The position numbers and the translations under genes were made by a program. A DNA stretch of 64,000 nucleotides from Apteryx mantelli. Lineage: Eukaryota; Chordata; Aves; Apterygiformes; Apterygidae. The notes beneath the pieces were generated by a model, which saw only the letters and a list, made by a program, of their open reading frames with translations, did not search any database and had not been told where the DNA came from. The stretch covers positions 53,876,501 through 53,940,500 of the forward strand of contig NC_089980.1 of NCBI RefSeq assembly GCF_036417845.1. The letters are read 5' to 3'. Positions 1 through 8,730 of this stretch are shown here, piece by piece (positions within the stretch are counted from its first letter, which is position 1; every line of letters starts with the position of its first letter).

Positions 1-74
1 GAGCCTGACAGTAATACTTGCTTTCCAGAAAGCTTTACTATTTATTATTTATCATTTGGTGATGCATCTTGTCC
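1..74. other. Intergenic sequence at window edge
   Basis: Short AT-rich sequence before the first recognisable repeat. No coding or RNA signal is seen. Confidence 0.5.
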
Positions 75-250
75 CTAGCAATGTTTCGAACTGTGCTAGA
101 CGCTGCACATGCACACAACAAGAAGATGGTCCCTACTTCAGGTAACATGCAAATGCTTGCACATGTTGAAACACAATAAGGAGGGAAGGAATAAATAATG
201 ACGAGGCAGAAAGATTGGGAAAACAAGGTAAAAATGTGAAACTTGTGGTT
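75..250 (-). repeat. Ancient amniote interspersed repeat (MIR/L2/L3-type tail), copy A
   Basis: The stretch around 95-160 reads as a diverged match to a tail common in reptile and bird genomes, in which a 'gtgctaggcgctgtacaaacaca' type phrase is followed by 'aagatggtccct' and 'agcttacaatct'. Here the matching words are gtgctagacgctgcacatg, aacaagaagatggtccct and, more weakly, the sequence to about 250. The opposite-strand form of the same tail is seen at 4318-4405. Family naming is from memory and could be L2, L3 or a MIR-like SINE. The boundaries are approximate. Confidence 0.6.
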
Positions 251-3200
251 AGCACAAGCAGAGGTCAAAGAACACAAAGTACCTTACGCACGGGCTAGTA
301 GTTCACAAACTTCATGACTACAGCGAATTTAGAAGGATCCAAAGGAAGTACCTTTGTGATTTTTGCCTGGGTCTCCTCCCACAATCAAGGAGTGGCATGA
401 GATGAAAGGTGAGGGTGTTTGAGGAAAAAATGCACAACCTGGTATTAAAGCTTGGTTTCAGAGAGAAGAGTCAGGGCTCAGTTATTTCAAAACATAATTA
501 TTGAGTGTTCTTACACTGACAGATGCAGTGATGAGTGGAGACATCCAAGCTAGTTGTTTAGAAGGTGAGGCAGGAGAGAATTTCACATGGACAAGTTTAG
601 CCAGCTAAAGAGGACACTCTTTTAAATGTAGTCCTAGTATCTCTATGTTGTGTTCCGCAGTGTAAATACACTTCGTAATATGCTTCCCCCTCAGCTCCTC
701 CCTTTTTCCCCCAGTTGGACGGGACTGAGTTGTGACATCTGTAAGCTGAAAACCTGGTGATTCACTGAGTTTGATGCAGTGGGTTTAACGTAGCTGGCAG
801 AACTCTTTGCATCTGTATACACGAGATGACTAATGCAGCTGTATCATGCCTGATACAAAAATGGCATCATGGGCTAAAGCAACAGTGAACTTGAAAATGA
901 AGCCCATGACACAGTCAAAAGATTGAAGATTTGAAGAGACTGAGGGACTTCTGATAAGGTATTACTACCCTTGAGGGGGGATTCATCTCACTTCCCTATA
1001 GCCATCTGAAACTCAGAGAACTAGTATAAGAACCTAGATAATGAGTTGATTAATCCTGACACAAGATCAGTGTTTAAGATGTGTCTGAATTGCTTTCTGG
1101 AAATGTCTGCTTCTTTCCACTACCTATAGAGGGAGTCAACACTCACTCTCTCTGTCTAATTTTTAGACAGTTCAGGCAAGGTAACACAAATCCCATCCCA
1201 AGTTTCTGGAGAGGGGTTTCCTGATGCTTTCTGTTGCTTTTTATTCTTACAAAATTCATACAAAAAGCATTTCTGTTCTATACCTGTTCTGGCCACAGAC
1301 CTTGAGAACAGAAAGCGTTATTAAGGAAAACTTGCTGAGTGAAGAACTGTTCTTCTTTGCTGAACTAGCATGTTCCTTTCACAGGCTTACATTTACAAGC
1401 TTTCTGAAGTATTTTCTTTTGAGGCTAAAGCTGTCCACATACAGAACCTATGTATGTTATATGATTTAAAAGAATAGCAATTTGTCTATTTTTGTTGGAG
1501 CAAAGATTTAGGTATCCACTACATTCTTAGCTCAATGGTAAGATTTTTTTAAGGGAAAATACTTTCAGTAGTTTTGGATCAGTTCTAAAAAAGCACAATA
1601 AAACCAAAAAGCCAATGGTTCTGTGCATGGTGACCTGTTTGTTTTCAAATCAAACTTTTCTAATAAAAAACTGCTCAGATATGGCCAAATCACTTCTGTT
1701 CATATGTGAAGTGTATAAATGAGTTATAATCATTGTGTGAGTGTAAAAACTGATTAAAATGAATGCTCCTTTAATGTTCTATACAATGTATGCTTTGAAT
1801 GATGCTATTTTTCAGTTGAATAATTACAGGGTGGAGAGAATGCATGGCCAATGGCAGAGGGTTAATTACAAGACCAAACACCCACTACATCTTGCTCAAA
1901 GAGCCTTGAAATAATTATATATTGTTATGACTAATAGCCTAGTTTGGACCACTGATTGGAGAGCTACCCTCATTAAAAAAAAAAAAAAGTTTATTCCTAT
2001 CTAAACACTTCTATCTACCATCTTTACAAATAATGATGTATATCACAGGGAGATGAGCTAAATTTCTGGACATTGGGGATGTCAGTTTATTTATGCTGTC
2101 TGCTTGACAGTTTTATATACAGACTCCATTTCTTTCTTTCCCTTCTTGTGGTCAGCCAGTTTCTGCTCTTGTTTTGCAACACAACAGTTTCGGAGAAAAT
2201 ACTTTAAAATAAAGACGTATTAAAAAAAAACAGTAGCAGAAAGCTTTTGGAATACCTACAGCTGCTCTGAACTTTGTTGCAACTGATTGCACTTTGAACT
2301 ATATGGGATAAGGCCAGATCATCTGATAATCTAATGCATATACCACCAGCCATTAAATTTCTCCTTAAATACCTCTGTGTTGAGAACAACGTTCTCTGAC
2401 TGGGTAAAGACCATTTTCCAGAAAAGCATTCAGTATTGATCTGAAGATACCAGGAGGATTCCAGTAGTAGGTTGACACTGACTGCAGACCTGGAGATTGG
2501 TCCTCCTCCTGTGAAACAGACTTCAATGTGCTTCTCATTTCTAGGGGTTGTTCAGCTGAAGACAAACATACATCTTGCTGAAGTTGATGTGAATGCTTGC
2601 ATGCTCTAAGACAGTAAAGTGCTTGTCCTCCTTGCAGAACATGGATCAAAGGGCTTACTTCAGTGAAGACAGGACTGCAACTGTGTGTGCACTGAACCTA
2701 CCAACCCAGGTAAGCCTGAGCACATGGTCTGGGAAGAGCACCCTGCTCTGGAGTCAGCTGTGCAGAGCTTTGAACCTCTTTCTCTACAGCTAAATGAAAC
2801 AGTTTGGGCAGCTGGATGCACTGCCTGATCACCTGCGGCATCCAGCTGTTCAGATGGGCCAGCTTTGGGCCAGCTAGCTTTCAAAAAGCTCCTGGGCCCA
2901 GACTGGGAGTCAGCACATGCCAGCGACTACTCTAGTTTGGCAGTTTGAATGCAGCCACTCCGTTTTAGAGCTAAAACAATTTAAAAGGATGGACGTGGCC
3001 AGCCTAGGCTAGTTGGCTTTAGGGCTAGAGAAAGGCCCTCACACTTTTCAGTTTACTAGTATAAAGATAACTTGAGAGGTCTTAACCTAAGAAGCTTTTA
3101 CCACTAAATTACTTGGAAACATCTTCTTTATATAACAAAAATTAAGCATCTTCCTTAAGGATTGACTTGACAGTTTTGTAATACATCCATATATAAAACA

Positions 3201-3900
3201 AAGGTAAGATGAATTTATTAAGATATGTGATTATCTGCCATTATTCAGTCTTGTGCTTCCTTCCCCTAAAAATAGAGCGAGGATAATTGAATTGAAAACC
3301 TAAAGATTTCAGAAAAAAAATTACATAACTTGTCACACTTGTCCTGTTTTCCCCTCTGCTCCCCCCCATTTTTTATTTTATTAAAGAGGTCAAGGTTATT
3401 AAATATAAACTTCTACACTCACACAGCAAGAAAAATAGTGATCTAAACATACAATAAAGATTTTCCATGGAGTATGAATTTGCCCATGTAGCCTATATGT
3501 AGTATGTTTGTTTACCAATTAGGCTGTGAAATTGATACTTTGATGTATACAGTGTGTGCAATTCATGCTGGTGAGATAATGGCGCAATGAAAACCCTTTT
3601 TTCCTCTCACTGACTCATGTGTGTTTATACTCTCTGAAGCTGCAATCCTTATTCAGGATAATTTATTCACCTTAGTGGGTGTGTTGTCTGTGTAAGGACT
3701 GCAGTTTGATGACCTAGGTTTGCAATGTTAATGCTGCTCTAATGTAAGCTTTCGCATTCTGCTATGCAAAATTATAGTTCTGATACTTCTGCTCTAGAGA
3801 CATATGCATGCTTGGGAAGCCATGAGAAGGGTTACTTTAATAATTTCAGTCTTATCTATGAATTTATAACTTCCAACAGTGTGCTGATTTATACAGTGTG
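251..3900. other. Intergenic, no gene recognised
   Basis: This is AT-rich sequence upstream of AFDN with short homopolymers (A run near 1975-1988) and only small chance open frames. I see no conserved protein, tRNA or rRNA. The stretch near 3520-3790 has a POU-octamer-like word (atgcaaaat, about 3763-3771) and could be non-coding regulatory DNA, but nothing in the sequence alone proves it. Confidence 0.5.
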
Positions 3901-4317
3901 GCACTATATTTCAGATGCACACTGCCTCAGAAAATGAATGCTGGATTCTGGCCACCATATGAGCAGCTGACTAGCAGCCAGGAGACCAGCAGAGCACCAC
4001 CCTGCTTTCATGCAAACCTTCCCTACGCCAGAGAACTTTGGGAACTGGTAGCATGAACTGCACAGGCCAAGGAAGAGAAATAAAGAGATCTCCCGTACAT
4101 AGTTATTACTTATAACCATCAGCTTCCCCAGGGATAGATGCACACCAATGTGATTAATGACAATTGCATAGACATAATCCCCTTGTGGCAGGTGACCACG
4201 TGTGCACTGCACCTCTTGATGTCTGAAGGAACAGAGAAGAATGCAAAAGCTTCTCCATGTACCTGCTGCTTCTTTATGGACCCCTCTACTAGTTGTTGCT
4301 CTCACCTGTGACAAAGT
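3901..4317. other. Unidentified stretch with an open minus-strand frame
   Basis: A minus-strand frame of 136 codons is open from 4314 to 3904, slightly long for this AT-rich background. Its translation shows no domain I know. It abuts an ancient repeat tail that starts near 4318, so it may be the body of the same old element. I do not call it a gene. Confidence 0.3.
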
Positions 4318-4405
4318 TTAGCTTGCAAGCTCTATGGGGAAGGACATTTATCTTATTTGCTCTGTAAAATGCATATTATGCTTTGAGTGCTGAACAAATA
4401 ATCAC
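4318..4405 (+). repeat. Ancient amniote interspersed repeat (MIR/L2/L3-type tail), copy B
   Basis: The sequence gcaagctctatggggaagg followed by 'catttatcttatttgctctg', 'tgctttgagtgctgaacaaa' and 'taat' is a diverged version of the amniote tail 'gtaagctctttggggcagggac ... tgtacagcgcctagcac ... aataataa'. This is the reverse complement of the family seen at 75-250. The match is recognised by eye. The exact family name needs a repeat-library search. Confidence 0.65.
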
Positions 4406-6859
4406 ACTAATGGCTTATGATAGCTTAGTTATCTTAATCACCTTAACAAAAAGAATATTTACACTGTTCAATAAGGAGAAAAGTAAAAAACTTTTCTCAT
4501 TATCACTTGCAAGTAAAGCAGTTTTTGTTTCCCCCTTCTTAAGCTTCTTTCACCCCATTATGTCTGATCAACTATGTGATTACTCATAGAGTTAAATCTA
4601 ACTCTACCACTGGCTTCAGTAGGCCTACCTACATGAATACTGGACTGGGAACTCCTCAGATAGGATTCTGGCTTCTTACTATGCAAATGATAACAATCTC
4701 CAAATGAATACAGAAGAAAATTTCATTTAATGGTTTCAAGTAACTTTATGAAATGCCTTAAATGGAAGATGACTTGATGATAGCTCACACAGACAATTCT
4801 ATATTCTATTTGTAGAATGCTTTCCATTCATAAAAATCTCTAATTTTTTTTACAGCTGTTCACAGGAATCATGTCACTTGCTAGGCTTTACAGCAGCTGT
4901 TTAACTTCCTATTGCAACAGCCCTATGAAAAAAAAAAAGGACTGAAAGTGAAGCAGCACACATTTTCCACTGTAAACTAGGTGGTACACTGTAATTTCAT
5001 GCTTTAGCTTTCTCCACACTACCTTTTCCAGGGAGATCAGGGCTCATGTTTTATCTCCAGCAGTGCAATCTCCACACACACATACCGTGCTGCTGGTTCA
5101 TTCAGACAGCTCAGTTCTTGTCTAAATTATGATTTTTCTTAAACCCTGATGTACTAAAGCTGCTGCAGTTTTGACTGTTCACGGCAACAACTTGCTCTGC
5201 AGGACAAGCGGGCCTGTTTTTTGTTTTTTTTTAAACTTGTTTCAGCACTGGGCAGCTCAAAGCAGAGTTAATCAGTAGAGTGGTCAGTGCTGGTATCTGA
5301 CCATCAGCAGTATTTCCATTGCTCACGCCACTAAAGAAATACATTGTAGTGACTTCAGATTTCAGAGAAATGACATCTAAACATTACTAATTTGCTCCAA
5401 TTCTGCTCAGTTTGAGGGATTTGTTGGCACCAGAGAGGGGTCTAGCTACAGTATAGAAATGCTGACTAGCTGCAGTTAAAATAGAAATAAATAAATTCAT
5501 AGATTACTTTATATACCACATGAGTCTGGCACAGTGACAATTTGACTCCTGGTGCTCCTCAGCATTTGAAAACCCAGGTAAGCCAGCAATTCTAAATTAA
5601 CTGCTTTGGGTAGCCAGTTTTCCCAGAGCAAGTGCCTCTTTTTCCCAGGAAAAAACAATTTTATCCATGTAGCCTGTAATAGCAAAATGGTACACATAAT
5701 CTGCATGTGAAAGTCTCCTTCCTAATCCTGAAGTAACACAGCCACTATTTCTCATCCTGCGTCTTGACCAATCCAGTTTCACCAATACCCAGAGTCAACC
5801 ATCCAAATCAACACACCATTCTCCAGGTGTCATCTGCCAATAGAACATGCAGCTCTCTGCCTGGGTTGCGGACTATTGCATCACAGTTTTTATATGGCTT
5901 TGTGATCTTTGCAGGCTTTGCCAGAACATCCAAAGTTATCTGGTGACAAACTCTTTGTGGATATGGAAATAAAAAACAGTAGAATTTTCTTCCTTTTATA
6001 TAAGAAAACTTATGTTTTGTTTTTCTCCCTACATTATACTCTTTAAAGCAATAAAATAGTTTTACAATTATGATAATTACAGTTATAAAAATTGTTCCCC
6101 CCTCCATATTCTCCTAGGGCTACCAGAAGGCCTTTCAACATGTCCCAGAGTTTGGGACCTGAGAAATATGATCTCTTATGTCCTTGGAACTGTAAAGCTC
6201 TAATATGGCACAGTTACAGATGTAGGGCAAAAGTATAACTGACCTTCACCTGTAAAACCAGAACTGCTGGTACTTACACAGAAGCTATACTGCTGGTTAA
6301 AAACAATAATTTAATTGCCTAATATAGACAAGGCCTCTGAGGAATCTCCTTCTTCAAATAACCCAGACAATCAAAACTTCATCAGCAAAACCTACTAATC
6401 TGAACTCCCTCAGCAAAAGAGGAATTTGAAATACTTTGCCAGGTACACTAAAAAGACACAGTATTTCTCCTTTTGTACCATCTGAAGAAATCTAAAAAGA
6501 TGTATGCTTGGATAATTGAGTTCAAAAATGATCATTCAAGGAGTGTTTCCAAGTTTCAGAGGATGCCCAATGCAAAACAAATACAACTGTTGAAATATTA
6601 AGGACATTTCACTTATGGCAGTGGATTAAAAAACAAAGCCCAAACCCCAAAGCTATGCCGGATTCCAGAATCTAATACAACAAGCAATGCCTATTATAGC
6701 CAACAGACACATTTTGTGAGAAACCACACATAAATTATATATCTAAAAAAGCATTAAAACATATCTGATGCTTTAACGCCATCTCAGGTTTATCTCAAGC
6801 TGTGGGAATTTATGCCAGTACATTCTTTTAAGACAATTCCTTTCATGCAATGTTCCAAA
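4406..6859. other. Intergenic, no gene recognised
   Basis: AT-rich upstream flank. Small open frames (largest about 99 codons near 5808-6107 on the minus strand) show no recognisable domain and no supporting splice or promoter context. A short phrase near 4910 resembles part of a MIR but is too short to call. Confidence 0.5.
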
Positions 6860-7035
6860 AACACTTAATAAACATTATTAAAGACAGCAGCACCCTGTGA
6901 GGCAGCAAAGTATCATTACCCTCATTTTATAGAGAAAAGTTGAGGCAAAGGGAGGTTAAGTGACTTGCTCAAGGCCACATGGTGAGTTAGTGGCAAAGCT
7001 TCAAAGAAACCTTGACCTGTTCCCCCGTCCTATGT
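6860..7035 (-). repeat. MIR-type CORE-SINE, reverse orientation
   Basis: Read on the + strand, this matches the reverse complement of MIR in order. The blocks are 'ttaataaacattatta', 'caccctgtgaggcag', 'attaccctcattttatagag', 'ttgaggcaaagggaggttaa', 'gtgacttgctcaaggccaca', 'gagttagtggcaaagc', and a worn end near 'tgttctgacc'. These correspond to the tail, core and tRNA-related parts of the consensus. MIR-type elements are very old in amniotes. It lies about 100 bp before the CpG island and about 1.05 kb before the AFDN start codon. The 5' part is worn and the ends are approximate. Confidence 0.8.
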
Positions 7036-7318
7036 TCTGACCTCTGTCAGAAAGGGGAGGGTGGGCTTTTAAAAATATTGGAAAACAGGAAAATTATAGC
7101 TCATCCTCACACGGAGAGGCTATAGCGAGGTAAAATAAATCCTCTGCGAGGTGGATCTCTGCTGCTGGGGCAGCAAGAGAGGTGGCCGAGGCCCTTTGTT
7201 GCCGCGGGCTGCCACCAGGCCCCACGCAGCAGCCGCGGGGTGGCTCGGCCTCCTGCTCCTGGCCACAGACTGGGAACCAGAAAACCCTCCCGCAGCTTGG
7301 CGGCTCTCTGCGGAACAA

Positions 7319-7360
7319 GTGTGTGTGTGTGTGTGTGTGTGTGCGTGCGTGCGTGTGTGT
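7319..7360. repeat. (GT)n / GCGT microsatellite in the CpG island
   Basis: A run of 42 alternating purine-pyrimidine bases, first pure GT and then mixed GCGT units. It is likely length-polymorphic and can adopt left-handed DNA under supercoiling. Confidence 0.95.
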
Positions 7361-7603
7361 CCCCGCCGCCTTGGGGAGGAGACATCTTCACCCCCTGCGC
7401 TGAACAACCCCCCCCGCGATACTGCCATTCCCGCGGCCTGCCCACCCCCGCCGCCTCCGGGCCAACGGCCGCAGGGCGCCCCCCGCCCCCACCCGGCGCG
7501 GAGGGCAGCGCGGGGGGCGCCGGGCCGAGGCGCGCCGCTGCCGCCGCCGCCCGGGCGCGGAGCCGCGCCGCAGCCGGGCGCAGGGAGGTGACGGGCGGCG
7601 GGA

Positions 7604-7621
7604 GCGCGCGCGCGCGCGCGC
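7604..7621. repeat. (GC)9 tract upstream of the presumed TSS
   Basis: Perfect alternating GC over 18 bases, followed at once by GC-box-like sequence. It is a classic Z-DNA-prone sequence within the promoter region. Confidence 0.95.
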
Positions 7622-8090
7622 CGAGGGAGGGCGGGAGGGAGGGAAGGCGGGCGGGGGCGCGTGCGGGACGGTGTGTGAGGGAGCGAGGGGCGGGCAATAC
7701 TGGGGCGGAGAAAGGCGGTAGCGGCGGCTCCGCTCGGCTCAGGGCAGGCGAAAGGGGACAGGCGCTGCCGAGCCAGGAGACACCGCGCCGGCCGCCGCCG
7801 CCGTTTCGGGGCATCCTTCCTCCTCCCCTTCCCCCTTCTTCTTTCTCTTCTTTCTCGCTGTCCTCCGCGGCTGATCGCTATCGGCGGCACCATCCCGGGG
7901 CGTTTCCGCGGCGCCCGCGCCCGGCAGTCACCGAGGGGAGAGCCGGCCCCTCCCCTCCTCCAGCCGGGACTGAGGCACCCCCCGCTTCCCCTGCTCCGTC
8001 CCCGCCTCCGCCCCTCGCCCGGGGATCGGCGGAGAGGGCCCGGCTGCGGCCCCGGCTCGGCTCCCGGCGGCGGCGACGGGCGAGGCGAGG
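7620..8090 (+). promoter_or_regulatory. AFDN: Core promoter and presumed AFDN 5' UTR
   Basis: The segment between the GC boxes and the start codon has a pure pyrimidine tract at 7814-7856 (CT-rich, 43 bases) and then GC-rich sequence up to the ATG. I see no ATG on the + strand between about 7680 and 8090, so 8091 would be the first start codon for most transcripts starting here. The exact start site cannot be read from sequence. The CT tract is a candidate initiation zone or GAGA-like element. This is inference. Confidence 0.6.
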
Positions 8091-8207
8091 ATGTCGGGCG
8101 GCGGCGGCGGCGGCAGCCGGGAGGAGGAGCGGCGCAAGCTCGCCGACATCATCAACCACTGGAACGCGAACCGGCTGGACCTGTTCGAGATCAGCGCCCC
8201 CACCGAG
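8091..8207 (+). CDS. AFDN: Afadin, coding exon 1 (N-terminal tail)
   Basis: This encodes residues 1-39. After an initiator Met-Ser and a run of six glycines, the sequence EEERRKLADIINHWNANRLD and LFEIS..PTE matches the known afadin N terminus almost residue for residue. The start is the first ATG in the CpG island and has A at -3. The exon ends in phase 0 at a good donor (GAG|gtgagc, GT at 8208). Afadin is the adherens-junction scaffold that links nectins to actin and binds Rap/Ras GTPases. Human afadin has 35 residues in this exon. The extra four here come from the Gly repeat and neighbouring substitutions. Confidence 0.97.
8097..8114 (+). repeat. AFDN: (GGC)6 coding repeat
   Basis: Six perfect GGC codons encode the poly-Gly stretch near the afadin N terminus. 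It is absent from the human protein in this form. Pure trinucleotide repeats of this kind often vary in length. Confidence 0.95.
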
Positions 8208-8730
8208 GTGAGCGACCCCGGCCCGGCCGCGCCGCCCCCCGGCTCGGCTCGGCTCGGCTCGGCTCGGCCCGGCCCGGCCGGCTCCGGCACTCCCCCCCCC
8301 GGGCCGCCCGGAGGTGAGACACCGCGCCGGGGCCAGGCCGCGCCCGGCTCCCCCCCGCGGTCAGCCCTGCTCCCCTCCCCCACGCGGCCGGGGGCCCGCC
8401 CCCCCCCCCCGCTAGCCGTTAAGGCGCGGCCCGTAACGGCCGGGGGCAGTGCGTGCCCGGTGCGGGGCTGCGCTCCGCTCCGCGCCTCGGCGGGCCGCGA
8501 GGGAGGTTCGGTGTCCTCCCCTGGCTGGAGCGGCCCGCGTGAGGGCAGGTTGCGGCGCCCGGCGAGGGAAAGGGAGAGAAAAGCGCCGGAGTGCTGCCCG
8601 CCTACCCCGCGCCTCTGCCGCATGCACACACCGGCCCGGCCTGGCCCGAGGCAGGAAACCTCTGGGGGCCCGAGGTGGCGATCGGGGCGGGCAAGGGCAG
8701 TACAGACCCCCCCCTCCCGCCCAACGTCCC
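8208..8730 (+). other. AFDN: Intron 1, CpG-island portion
   Basis: GC-rich start of intron 1. It contains a GGCTC pentamer repeat at 8241-8265, long C runs (for example 8287-8297 and 8399-8410) and an inverted pair of MYB-type sites (8415-8421 and 8434-8440). Long open frames on both strands here are a by-product of high GC and show no protein-like sequence. Confidence 0.85.
8241..8265. repeat. (GGCTC)5 pentanucleotide repeat
   Basis: Five perfect GGCTC units are followed by GGCCC variants to about 8279. It lies 34 bp after the exon 1 donor. Confidence 0.95.

Larger units (their letters stand above)
7130..8720. promoter_or_regulatory. AFDN: CpG island spanning AFDN promoter, 5' UTR, exon 1 and start of intron 1
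   Basis: Composition changes sharply from AT-rich flank to very GC-rich, CpG-dense sequence near 7130, and returns to T-rich sequence near 8730. Exon 1 with the start codon lies inside. GC boxes (gggcggg type) occur around 7629-7655 and 7687-7715. No TATA box is seen at a suitable place, which fits a CpG-island promoter with dispersed start sites. CpG islands of this kind are often bidirectional. In human a divergent non-coding transcript (AFDN-DT) is annotated here, but this window gives no direct evidence for one. Confidence 0.92.

Noticed and set aside
4845..4985. Possible second MIR-type element (phrase like 'caacagccctatga')
   Set aside because: Only one short phrase matches and the other ordered blocks of a MIR are absent.
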